From Prorocentrum cordatum (Eukaryota > Sar > Dinophyceae > Prorocentrales > Prorocentraceae), in NCBI GenBank assembly GCA_963575745.1, contig CAUYUJ010019949.1, forward strand, positions 1 through 64,000: DNA of 64,000 bases, in the 5' to 3' direction. Position 1 is the stretch's first letter. The number at the start of each line of letters is the position of its first letter. Under the pieces are notes generated by a model that made no database searches, was not told where the DNA came from, and worked only from the letters and a program-made list of their open reading frames with translations. A program made the translations under genes and the position numbers. Shown here piece after piece: positions 52,806 through 62,329 of this stretch.

Positions 52806-55190
52806 CTCGTGTGGACTTCGTGAACGGTGTCGCCCAGTGGTTGGACGACCACGTCGAGGAGCGCACCACGGCCCACGACCAGGACGCCCCCGATCACACC
52901 TTTGAGCTGCTGGAGTGCTGCATGGTCGAGGTTGGCTCCGAGTACTTCACGAAGCCGACGGACCTCCCCGACGAATACGCGCACTGGGCGAAGCTGAGGA
53001 GAGACATGCTCCAGAAGAGGATCGACATGCGCGCCTCGCGCGCGACCGTGGACGACACCGAACTGGAGCAGCTGGAGTACGGTCTCCGCGACCTCTCCCA
53101 GCGCCTCACACTTCTTCGAAGAAGACATGTACGTGTTGTGAGGGAGTCCTGCGTCCAGGCCTCATACGACGCTTGGGCCCAGCGGAACCTCTGCGAGGCC
53201 ATGGGCTGGGCCCGCCGTGCTGCCCGCTGTAGCTCTTCGGCAAAAAGACGGGATGGGCGGCGTTTCGGCGGAGCTCCCATCACGCATGAGGAGTGGCTCG
53301 CCGTCTGGTCCCTCCCAGGCGGCGACGGCGGGATGCAGGTCCACCCGATCGACCTAGGCGCCTGGCGTGCCACTCGTGATGATTTGGGCATGAATCAGAT
53401 TTATGACATGGCCCGCTATGAGGATCGCCCCCAACAGTTGGGATACAAGGATATTCAAGGCCTTCGCAGATACGTTCGTCGGGCCCCGAAACGCCGTGTT
53501 GTTCCTGAAGGATCGGCCCCACTCGAGCTCTGGTGGCAACTCCTTCACCCTGAACGAGGTATGGAACGTCAGCGCCCTGGCCTTGGAGCCCCACGAGCCC
53601 CCGAGGAACCCACGCAGTTTTAGGAGACCCTCCTGGACGGAATGATGAACATCAGGATCACCGACTTGGCCCCCTTTACACTGGAGTGTAAGTCGAGGGT
53701 GTGCCTTGTACAGGTCGGCCCAGTCTGGGCCTAATGGCAAAAGGGTGGTCCACGTGCTCCCTGTTGTGGGGAAATCCTTCTTCGCGGAGTTGTTGCCCAA
53801 CGAGTTGCCTCCTGGAGATTACGGGTTCCAGCGTCGGCGTCGTCGGGAAGGGGCCATCATGGCCTCGCAGGTGGTGGGCTGGAGACTTCGACGGGCTGGG
53901 TGGAGCTTCGGAGCCAGTCTGAAGGATATGAGTAATGCGTTCGGGAGCTCTAGCTGGGAGGCTATGGACCACACCATCTCTACTATTGTACAGCCTGAAC
54001 ATGTTACGCGTTGTAAGAATAGGCCTCGTGATGCTGTCGTTCTACTTCCTAGTGGTGAAAGGGGATCTAGCAGTAAAGACAGGAGTGGGATGAGTCATGG
54101 GGGATCCGTTCATGGTGGCCGCCTTCTCCACTACCTTCTGCCGCCCGACGGACGCTCTGCGCGAGGTCGATCCGTCCCTCAGGCTCCTCCGCGCAGAGTG
54201 GGACGGCCAGAAGGTCGACCTTAGTTTGTACAAGTATGCTGACAATCTTTTCCGCTACACTCTCATTGCGCATGGAGGTTCTATGGGGAGTTTCTTGGCC
54301 AAGCCCAAGTATTCAGATGACTGTTTCGACTCCCTCCTCCAGGACTACGGGTACAGACAAAATCGAGAGAAACAGGAGTTGGCCGTCTGGATCGAGGGGA
54401 AGGGGGCCCTGGCTTGCAAGAGGTGGCTCCGCGGGCCTGGTCGGGCGCTCCTGTCGGGGGAAATCAAGGAGGAAGTCGGGTATCTTGGGCCCCACATCAC
54501 GATGTCCCAGGCGTCCAGCCAGGAGATTGCACGCCGTCGCCAGGCAGCTCGCGCCGCATTTTATTCGATGGGCGGTTTCTGGTCTTTGCGGCTGCCGTGG
54601 AAGTTCACGCGCTCGATTTTTATGTCGCTGGTTCAGAATTCAGCCTTGTGTGGCCTGGAGGCCTTCTTGATCACCAAGCATCAGTGTGCCAGTTTAGATG
54701 CCACGGTGGCGCATTCCGCCCGCGTGGCCATGCGTGGAAGGGCCAGCTGGCAGACAGAGTCTGGAGCGACCCGCACGTTGAAGACAAAAGGAGTCCTCAG
54801 GCATTGGCGTATCTGTGAGACGCACATCGAGCTCGGGATTCGTCGCCTGAATTGGTGCAAAGTTTGGCATCGCCACCCGTCCTGCCACCTCCAGTTGCTC
54901 TCCGCTCTCTTCGGCTCCGTGGCCTTCGAGAAAGGCATGGCCCCCATGGCCGACGGCGTGCTCGCTTCAACGGCTTCTCCGTGGGCCAGACGCGTCGTTG
55001 ATGATCTCCGATGGGCTCAGGAGTTCCTCCCAGACCACGGTGATCTTCTAGGATGTCTCGCCCCTTTCCCTGGCCTCCTGTGGGATTCCGAGGTTCAGTG
55101 TGAGTTCGAGAATGTCGATTTCACGGCTATTCGATCATGTACGTTCGGCTCGCGGTTTGCGCCCCCAGAGTACACGAAAAAAGGCTCCTG
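52805..55190 (+). pseudogene. Reverse transcriptase of the plus-strand element
   Basis: The linker (52805-53480) includes WAKLRRDMLQKRIDMRAS and a THEEWLAVW segment. A shared YVRRAPKRRVVP block (near 53470) opens the region homologous to the minus copy. The frame is 2 to about 53705 (stop at 53621-53623), then frame 3 to about 54045, then frame 1 to 55191. Motif A is DMSNAF (53925-53942). Motif B lies around LAVKTGVG and VMGDPFMVAAF, with a TGA at 54091-54093 where the other copy has Gly. Motif C reads YADN (54235-54246) instead of YADD. Thumb motifs follow: VGYLGPHITMS and a helix ending SALCGLEAF. The enzyme would copy element RNA at a nicked genomic site. This copy is inactive as read. Confidence 0.8.
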
Positions 55191-55616
55191 AGGCTCTTCA
55201 TGAGGAACCTTCGGGCCCTGATGCTCCCAAGCTTGTCTGTCTTATCGCTGAATGTGGTGAACGTTTGACTACGAAACAGGGGCTCATGGCACACATGCGT
55301 TCCCAACATGATTATCGATCACTGTGCCGGGTCCTCGCACCATGCAACACATGTATATGCTGCCGGGAAGTCTTCTGGGACAGGGCTTGCGCAGCTCGGC
55401 ATCTGGTACTAGCCGTACTACGGGGACATTGTCGTTTCGGTGGGGGTAGGACGCTACGACCTCTATCGCCTCCGTCGACCCTGCAGTGCCCCCTATGCGA
55501 GTTCGAGGCCTCTGACTTGGACTCCCTATGCCGACATCTACGCAGCCATCTCCCTAGCCCAGTTCTCCCTCGGAAGCACCGCCGTCTCGCGGACACTCCG
55601 AGCGCCGCCCTAGGCA
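55191..55616 (+). pseudogene. C-terminal zinc-finger region of the RT protein
   Basis: Three finger-like units lie in frame 2. Unit one (55238-55309) has C-x4-C-x12-H-x4-H. Unit two (about 55352-55434) has C-x2-C-x12-H and a distal His-Cys. Unit three (55487-55549) is canonical C-x2-C-x12-H-x3-H, starting CPLCEFEASDLDSLC. Frame 1 of the RT and this frame meet at a run of A residues near 55178-55184, so one indel there would fuse them into one protein. Such fingers in retrotransposon proteins usually bind nucleic acid. Their position after the RT, and their conservation in the minus copy, suggest a role in template or target recognition (inference). Confidence 0.75.
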
Positions 55617-56682
55617 ATGTCCCAGGTGGTGGCGGCGAGCTGGATGCAAGGGCCTTCGGCGATAGTGAAACGTGGAGCAGATGGGGCCCACGGCTCGGCG
55701 CCACCAGCCAAGCAGGCCGCCGAGGGCAGCAAGAAGAAGGAGAAGGGCGACCTACAGGCTGCGCTGTTGAAGGTGATCACAAAGCTGTGCCTCAACGACG
55801 CGCGCGAGCTGGCCAACCTCGCGGGGGCGGTCTACCAGACGTGGGAGATCACCGAGACCGCGGACTCTTTTACGCAGATCATGATCGACGCTGGGCTCAA
55901 GTACGACGAGGTCTCAAAAAACCTCAAGGAGCGCCAGCAGGCCGGCGAACACGTCGATTTCAGGGCAAGAGGACCGCCACACGTGCAGGTCTGGGGGGGG
56001 CGCTCGCCATGAGTTTGGTGAGCCAGATGGACGCCTTCCTGGACGGCAGCGAGACCTACGCAGAGAGCGAGAAGAAGGTCTTCTACGAGTACTTCCAGAA
56101 GCACCTGGCCCAGAAGCTGCCGACGGATGTCGCCAAGCACGTGCTGCACTTCCGCTACAAGAGGTTCAAGCCGAAGAAGAGCCAGGACGGGGCCGCGGTT
56201 GTGGCGGAGGAGAAGAAGGGCAGGCTCACGTTCGCCTTCTCATACGACGATCCAGGGAGGGAGGCGCGTTCGCTGTTGATTCAATTTCTGAACTCGGACA
56301 AGGCCAAAGCGACGCAGCTTGTGGGACCTGCCCCTAGGGGCCCTCTCGAGCGCGAGTCGGCAAGGCTCCTGGCGATCTTCGAGAAGGGCGGCGGCAAGGA
56401 CAAGGATCAGGACCAGGAGAGCTGAGGACAAAAACAAGGAAAAGGAACGACAGGAGTCGTTCGCGTGAGCGTGAGTGCGAGGGCCCCCGTGAGAGACGCT
56501 TCCTGAGTAGAGGGGCCTTTGCAGGTAGTGAACGATTAGCTGCTTTAGTGGCCCGAGGGGCCATCCCTGACCCCTTTGAGGCCACTAGTTTCGACACGTA
56601 TTCTAATCCCGATCTTCCCCCGATCCCCAGAGGAGGAAAGGGTAAGCAAGATTCTCACGGTAGACCCAGTGCGTCGGTCCCC
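55617..56682 (+). pseudogene. Second ORF of the element, unrecognised family
   Basis: It starts MSQVVAASWMQG at 55617 (frame 3) and reads through a Lys-rich segment (GSKKKEKGD) and a helical region (LQAALLKVITKLCLNDAREL). It shifts to frame 2 near 55975-56010, continuing with SETYAESEKKVFYEYFQKHL and HVLHFRYKRF, then the block GPAPRGPLERE (from 56324), to a stop at 56423-56425. Another frame carries an Arg/Ser-rich tail (RKRNDRSRSRERE) and further protein-like sequence to a stop at about 56682, suggesting one more frame break near 56415. Matching blocks occur in the minus copy in the same order. I do not recognise the family. A structural or nucleic-acid-binding accessory protein is possible. 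Confidence 0.6.
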
Positions 56683-56690
56683 TAGACGGT

Positions 56691-56879
56691 CCCCTCCGTG
56701 CGCCTGCGCGGCGCCTGGGGTTCGCCGTCGTTCAGGGGCTGTGCTGGCCCTGCCAGAGGGGGTTCCCCTTGTCTTTTCAAGGTTAACCCGCTCCCCCAAG
56801 AAGTCGGGTTGCGCTGAGTTCACGGCCAGTTTTATGGTATGAGATTGAGTAACTCATTTGGACACCCCGCGCATTGTTC
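56691..56879. other. Unassigned 3' flank of the element
   Basis: No poly-A tract. A TATGAGATTGAGTAACTCATT segment with an imperfect palindrome lies at about 56835-56858. Confidence 0.4.
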
Positions 56880-57000
56880 ATTGCTCTTCTCCTCCTCTTC
56901 CTCCTCCTCCTCCTCCTCCTCCTCCTTCTCCTCCTTCGACTCCTCCGACTCCTCCTCCGCCTCCTCCTCCTCCTCCTCCTCCTCCTCCCCCTCCCCCCTT
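56880..57000 (+). repeat. TCC-rich tract
   Basis: TCC runs with TTC and GACTCC interruptions. Confidence 0.93.
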
Positions 57001-57365
57001 TTCAACCCTCCTCCCTCTCCTCCAGCCATCCCTCCCCCCGAGCAGGAGAGTGGAAGGGGCCCGGGAGGGGGGCCCCCCGCCCCTCCCCATCCCCCGAGAG
57101 GCGGAGGGCTGGCGCCTCGCTCTGGAGGCCTGGCCCGCCCGCTCTGCCGAGGGCGCCGGGGAAGGGCATCCGCTTGGCATCGTTCTGGCGTGTGTATGTT
57201 TCTCGATTTTTGTTAGTCAGCAGCCGCAAGCGAGAGTGCAAACGAGTCGAGTCAGAGCGGGCCGCGCAAAGACGAATTACCTAAAGACGGCGGGGCCTCA
57301 GGCATCACCACGGCGGGCAGAGCCGGCGGGTGGAGGTGCAGGCTGCGGCTGTTGGGAGTTGGGCC
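57001..57365. other. Unassigned GC-rich segment
   Basis: Overlapping GC-driven frames only. Confidence 0.4.
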
Positions 57366-57607
57366 ATTTTTCTCGACGAGGTCATCGCCAGCAAAATATT
57401 GCGCCATGTTGGGGCAACAAAAAACCACGCGCGTGTCCTCTGGCGTGCCCGCTCCAATCAGTGCCGACCTGTGCTTCTTCGAGCCAGGGTATTTTGCTCG
57501 ACGAGGTCAGCGCCAGAAAAATATTGGTCTATGTTGGGCAAAGAACCCGCGCGTGTCCCCTCGCGTGCCCTCTCCAATCGACGCCGACCTGAGCTTCTTC
57601 GAGCCAG
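57366..57607 (+). repeat. Two-copy tandem duplication, about 120-bp unit
   Basis: Units at 57366-57487 and 57488-57607 share CTCGACGAGGTCA, AAATATTG, CATGTTGGGCAA, CGCGCGTGTCC, CTCCAATC and CTTCTTCGAGCCAG. Confidence 0.88.
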
Positions 57608-57879
57608 AGTCCCCGCTGGCTCATGGCAAGGCGGTCGGAGCTTCGCGGCTGTGCTCCACCTTTCTTCTTTCCGACGGAAAGCGCTGGGGACAAAACGCAC
57701 ACGCACCAGGCCACACAATGCAAGTTGGGAATGGGCGTCCGCAGGCTGGCGTGTGCTGGCCGCGGTCTCGGCGCCGCGGCGCTCGGGCGCCCGCAGGCCG
57801 GCGTCGCCCCACTGGGCGCACGGGCTCCGAGCGCATTCGGGAGCCTGGAGACGGGGCGGCTACACGCAGGGGAGAGTTC
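57608..57879. other. Unassigned
   Basis: GC-rich, no gene recognised. Confidence 0.35.
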
Positions 57880-58032
57880 TCAACGCGTTTTCGCAGTTGT
57901 CGGCCTCTGGGGAGCCCTCGCCAGGCTCCGGGACCGTCAGCAAACGACTCAGGATGACGCGCTGGGCTTGGGCAACTGCTGGAGACTCCAGTGGACCCCG
58001 CATTGATAAAGTCACGGCGTCGGATGTCTGGG
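57880..58032 (+). mobile_element. CCCAGAC-family element, distant partial copy
   Basis: Carries TTTTCGCAG, GGCCTCTGGGGAGCCCTCGCC, CCGTCAGCAAACGACTCAGGATG and the terminal CGTCGGATGTCTGGG. The 5' terminal repeat is not clear. It shows that the family is not confined to 4.7-11.2 kb. Confidence 0.5.
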
Positions 58033-58142
58033 TTCGGGGGCCTTGATTGACCCGAGGCTCAGTGCAAACGGGGGGCAGCCAGAGCGAAGGATCTTGTAGG
58101 ATTCTGCAGAGCCAGGGGCGCACTGACCCTGGTTCAGGCGCG

Positions 58143-58200
58143 GGATCCTGCAGGATCCTGAAAAGCCCGACTGACCCGGGTTTGGAATGACCCGGGTCAG
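58143..58200. repeat. Two short perfect palindromic structures
   Basis: GGATCCTGCAGGATCC (58143-58158) is a perfect 16-bp palindrome. CTGACCCGGGT (58171-58181) and ACCCGGGTCAG (58190-58200) form a perfect 11-bp inverted repeat with an 8-bp loop. Confidence 0.9.
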
Positions 58201-58925
58201 CACATCTCCGACGCACTTGCGCGAGGCCGAGGCTTGGCGCGGCCAGCCCGGCCCGCGGGCCCGCTCGGACACCGCCGGCCCGCTTGGCGCCGAGGTGGGC
58301 CGAACCCTTTCGCGTCGTGAAGCGAAATCACGACGGGAGGATCAGGGGCGGCCTGACCGACCCTGAGCAAACCATCACCTTCCGTGACGTCCCTCTCGCC
58401 TCGCCCCAAGACACATGCGGCCGGAGGGGAGAGGCGAGGATGACGTCACGGCAGGGGATGGCCTGCTCGGGGTCGGTTCGGCCGGCTATTCCGTCAATTT
58501 GGGGCTAGGGTTCCCAGGGCCCGTCAAAGAAGGGCTCAGGTTGAACAGCCGGTCCTGGGGAAGTGGTCTAGACCTCGTGGGCCAGTGGGTGTCCACGCTG
58601 CGAACAAGCGCAGATTGCGATTCTGGTTCGCGATGGCATCTGGCGGGCGCCAGCTGCGCATTAGAGCGCGGTGCGCTCTTTGCGGACTCGGATTGCCGCA
58701 GCATGTAGGATGCCAGAGGCCCCTTCACGGCGGGCGTGGCGTCAAAGGCCCCCTCGCAGCAGACTCGGCAAGGCAGGGGACGTCGGGGCCTCTCCAGTGG
58801 AGCGTGGAGGGGGGTGTGAGGACCAGGGGGAGAGGGTATATCAATCGAGGCACTGCACTGTAAGCGTGGAGTTCGGCGCGTGGATTGGCGACGGGTCTGG
58901 TTTCCATACTCAAGTTCGACGCGCC
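58201..58925. other. Unassigned with CCCAGAC-family fragments
   Basis: Short family-like words near 58313-58345 (CGTCGTGA, AATCACGACGGGAGG) and 58505-58590 (CCGTCAAAGAAGGGCTCAGG). Nothing else was recognised. Confidence 0.4.
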
Positions 58926-58972
58926 CGCCTTCTTCTTCTTCTTCTTCTTTTTCTTCTTCTTCTTCTTTCCGT
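58926..58972 (+). repeat. TTC microsatellite
   Basis: CTTCTT runs interrupted by a short T run. Confidence 0.93.
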
Positions 58973-59237
58973 GCGTCCCCTGGCCCTTTCTCGTCCGAGC
59001 ACCTGCCTCGGGCCATACGCGCTGACCCCCTCCTCTCGGTACGATCGAAAGCCGGCGTATCTAAGTGCAAATCGGGCGGTTCCGCCGGAGGGACGCGGCG
59101 GATGCAAGAAGTGGTAGTACAAGGGATGTGCAATTGTTGGGTGCAGAGCTTCTGGAACGAACCACGTTGGTACGTAAAGAGTCGAGACGGAGACAAACAC
59201 CATTTCCGGTCCGCTCTTGTCGCCGCAGGCGATGCCC
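58973..59237. other. Unassigned, mildly coding-like
   Basis: A plus frame to 59290 includes QGMCNCWVQSFWNEPRWYV. A minus frame overlaps it. No domain was recognised. Confidence 0.3.
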
Positions 59238-59400
59238 GTTTTGAACAATTAGTCGCCTGCCCAGCAGCTGCTGCTGGCGGTTCGGGATAACATTTGTTGT
59301 TGTGCATCGTCCCCATGTCTGTTCAGTCCCACGTCTGGACACGCCAATCTGCAACACGCAGTTGCTGATGGTCGAGTTTCGAGCGCCGATGTTCATTCGC
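59238..59400 (+). repeat. Dispersed segment shared with 34.33-34.62 kb
   Basis: TTTTGAACA, CGCCTGCCC, CGGTTCGGGATAACATT and TTGTGCATCGT lie in the same order as in the other copy, and at similar spacing in the central part. Confidence 0.5.
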
Positions 59401-60137
59401 GCTTGTCGTGCCCCTTCCCGGGCCACTGGCGGGGCCTTCCGTCGCCACGACTGGACTCCCTGTTGCCACCGTTGGGCACCCCGGGGACGGGTCCAGGCGT
59501 CATTCATCCATTCAGTGGAAGATGTCCCACCGCAGAGATCTGGTGTATGGATTTTGGCTTTCAGGAGTGAAGTGCACTTGAGCTATCCCCTCGAGACATT
59601 GGCTGGTGGGCCTGGTGATTGTCTTGTCTTGTCTTGTCTGACGCCTCGGCTCTCTCCGAGCCGTCCCAGGGAGGTTTTGACGAGGCCTCGACGACTTGCC
59701 TTCAGGACTCTGTCTCCTCTCATCTCATCTCAGTCCTCCCTTCCCTCCGCCCTCCAGGACCTTTCCTTCCCCGCCCCCTCTCCCCGCTCTCCCCTCCCTC
59801 GGGGGTCTCCGCAGGTCTTCAGACGTATCCAGACGTCCCAAAGGTCTCCAGAGGGGGAGGAACCACAGGAGGGAGGAGCATGACCTCCTCCCACCATCGT
59901 GCGTTCTCACCGCACGTTCTCGTCCTGCGCCCCTGCGCCATCCTCCGATTGCGGCCAACTTCGAGGAGAAGGAGGGGCAGCATCAGCAGAAGGAAGCGGA
60001 GGGTATGGAAGGAGTAGTAGGAGGACGATGAGGGAAGGAGTGGGAGGGGAGGCAGCATCTCAGCAGCAGAAGGCGGAGGGAGCGGCATCTGCAGGAGGGG
60101 ACGGAGGAGGAAGCGAAGGTCGGCTGCGAGCCTGCGG
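59401..60137. other. Unassigned
   Basis: It contains a CTTGTCTTGTCTTGTCTG run (59620-59640), pyrimidine-rich and purine-rich patches, and no recognisable gene. Confidence 0.4.
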
Positions 60138-60330
60138 GGAGGAGGTGAGACGGGTCGGGCCTTCTCAGAAGGCTCGGAATTTATCGGGCCTTTGACAGGT
60201 GTTCGGAGCCTTCCCTAAAGACGCAGAACACTTCTCAGAAGGCGGGAGGGCTCTTGAGAAGGCCTGCCGCCTTCTGAGAAGGCCTTTCCCTTCTCACTTC
60301 CTCCCCTCGCTCGCCGCCGAGAAGGAGGGG
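60138..60330 (+). repeat. Dispersed repeat with CCTTCTSAGAAGG palindromes, copy 2
   Basis: Palindromic 13-mers CCTTCTCAGAAGG or CCTTCTGAGAAGG, or half-forms, recur about five times. It aligns with 47927-48105. Confidence 0.78.
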
Positions 60331-60376
60331 AAGGAGGGGAGGAAGGAGGAGGAGGAGGAGGAGGAGGAGGAGGAGT
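60331..60376 (+). repeat. GGA microsatellite
   Basis: GGA run next to the repeat above. Confidence 0.93.
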
Positions 60377-60934
60377 TCAGTTCAGTTCAATTAGCCCGCG
60401 GAGGTCCAAGATGATGCAATCGTCGCATTCTCTCGTGCCTCTGGGCGTCGCATTGCGACAGTCATGGAAACCCACTCTCCGCGAGACGTCCCATGGCCTC
60501 TCGGACAGCTGTCCGCGCTGCCCCTTTCAGCGGCGACCTGCCAAAAAGGGGCGCGCAAACCAGGCAGGTACCCCCCGTGGGGACCAGCGCGCACCTCGGC
60601 CCCCCCCCCCCAACACGACGGCGACCGCCCCCACTTGACGCCCGCCCCCCCTCCCTTGGCTCTGCCGCCACGGCCGGTGCCATCAGCCCGCCATCGGCCG
60701 GTGCCGAAAGCGCTCTGCGGCTCAGGGCCAGGAGGCGTCCCCGGCGATTCTCTCGGCCGCTGGCCTTTGCCGCGCCCGAGGCCGCGCCCAGTCGAAGCAG
60801 CGTCAGAGGGCGGGACGAAGGCAACAGGGGCCGTGGGCAGAGACGGGGAAGCATGAGACGGCCCAGCAGGCGATGGGAGAGATGGAACAACATCGGGGGA
60901 GACGACGCCACACGCAATCAACTCGGCGAGCCTC
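60377..60934. other. Unassigned segment at the 3' side of the minus-strand element
   Basis: GC-rich frames only. No match to the Arg/Ser-rich tail of the plus copy could be found here by eye. Confidence 0.4.
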
Positions 60935-61715
60935 GAGCTAGTCTGGCGCCAGCTCACGCGACCCTGCCCGCGCCCTTCGCCGATGTGATCTCGCCGATGA
61001 TGCGGGAGACTCTCTCTCCAATGGCCCCCGCGGGGCAGGCCCCGTCGTCCTCTTCAGGCCGTCCTGCTCCACGAGGTGCTTCATGGCCAACGTCCACATG
61101 TCCGCAACCAGTTTCTCCTTCAGGCAGATGGCCAGGCTCAAGATGCCCCGGGTCGAGTCCTTTTCCCGCTTTCTTGTGCCTGAAGTGGAGCACGTCCATC
61201 GCGATGACCTTTGAAGGCCGCTTCTTCACCACCGTCTCCCAGTGCACCCTCATCAACGCGTACCCCTTCTCGTCCTTGTGGGGGCCGTCTGGGCCGATCT
61301 TGTCCAGCACGCGCTTGATCCCCGAGACGTAGACCTGCAGTTATGGGGCCCTGTGAGCCTTGTAGTCTATGGTCTCTCCCTTGCTCTCGCACTCTTTCAG
61401 CCTTTGCGACTCGAGGTCTTATGCTGCGCTGGCGGCCTTGCACACCGCCCCAGCTGTGTCCTCGCCTTCCTGGTCGCGTAGGTGGCGCTCTCCAGCGCCG
61501 CGATCTGGCGGCTCCCCGACAGGGCCAGCTGTGCCAGGACCACCAACAGCGCCCTGACCCGCTTGTCGCCCTTCGTGTCCTCGCCCTGAGTGCGGGAGCT
61601 CCGAGCGTGCTTGGACGCGCCGATCCTGGGCCCCTCGGCGCCGCCGTCCGCTTCATCCACGCGGGCATGGCCACGTCCGAGTCTCTTGCTTTGTCGGCCA
61701 TGGGCGCCGTCCGGA
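60935..61715 (-). pseudogene. Second ORF of the minus-strand element
   Basis: It starts MADKARDSDVAMPAWMKR at about 61701. It continues in another frame with RVRALLVVLAQLALSGSRQI (matching LQAALLKVITKLCLNDAREL of the plus copy), then ALMRVHWETVVKKRPSKV with DVLHFRHKK, and finally TTGPAPRGPLERES near 61045. Order and spacing match the plus copy. Family unknown. Confidence 0.6.
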
Positions 61716-61764
61716 GAGAGTGCCACAGCCGAAGGTGGCTGTGGTGGCACACGAAGTGGAAGAT

Positions 61765-62040
61765 GAGCCAGCTGATGACTACGGAGATCCTGCCAATCCC
61801 TGCCGATGAAATCACACATATTGTAATTGAAGTCCACGGGCTGTTCAGATTCTACCACAGTAGCCCCGTGACAAGGATGCCTGTAGATGCCTGGCAGCAG
61901 ATGTTTGAGAACGAAATATTCGAACACATACTAGGCACTGCTTTGTCTTGGTCTGAACGTGGGCGAGGTTTCGAACATGGTGTCGGTACCGGAGCTGTTC
62001 CATCAATCCTTTCCGAAGCCTGAAACGCTCCTCGCATTCC
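61765..62040 (-). pseudogene. Zinc-finger region of the minus-strand element
   Basis: Finger-like units follow the RT in the same order as in the plus copy. Unit one near 62036 has lost its first Cys. Unit two (CLVCVRIFRSQTSAARHL) keeps C-x2-C-x12-H. Unit three (near 61820-61765) has Tyr for the first Cys but keeps C, H and H. A GC-rich insertion at about 62050-62160 separates it from the RT. Confidence 0.6.
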
Positions 62041-62329
62041 CGCCCAGCCTCCCCCGGAAAGGGGGGGGCAATTGTGAGATCCAATGCGGCCGTTCCCGGG
62101 CCCCCGGGGTGCCCCCCCCTGCTCCACCACCGCCGCCGTGCACTTGTAGGGTACCCCACCTCCTCCTCCATGGGGTCCAGCCCTCCCCCCCCTCCACCGC
62201 CTCCGAATCTTGCTGCGCCGGGAGAGGGATGGCAAACGCACGACTGACAGATCGCACCCGTCGAAAATGGAGCCGTGCAACATCTCGCCGAACCTCGTCA
62301 TCCTCGATTAGCAGCCACGGGCACTCGCC

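Larger units (their letters stand above)
52805..56690 (+). mobile_element. Non-LTR retrotransposon relic with RT, zinc fingers and a second ORF
   Basis: In order: a linker and reverse transcriptase, a C2H2-type zinc-finger region and a second reading frame with an Arg/Ser-rich tail. The minus-strand element at the right end of the window has the same order and alignable proteins. No endonuclease domain is present upstream, where a pyrimidine tract begins, so the copy is probably 5'-truncated, as is common for target-primed retrotransposons. No poly-A tail or target-site duplication was found. Several stops and frame changes make it a relic, unless some are sequencing errors. Confidence 0.75.

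Noticed and set aside
53403-53645. Plus frame 53403-53645 as RT coding
   Set aside because: The minus-strand sister element aligns with the other frame across this stretch, through a stop at 53621-53623, so this frame is a shadow.
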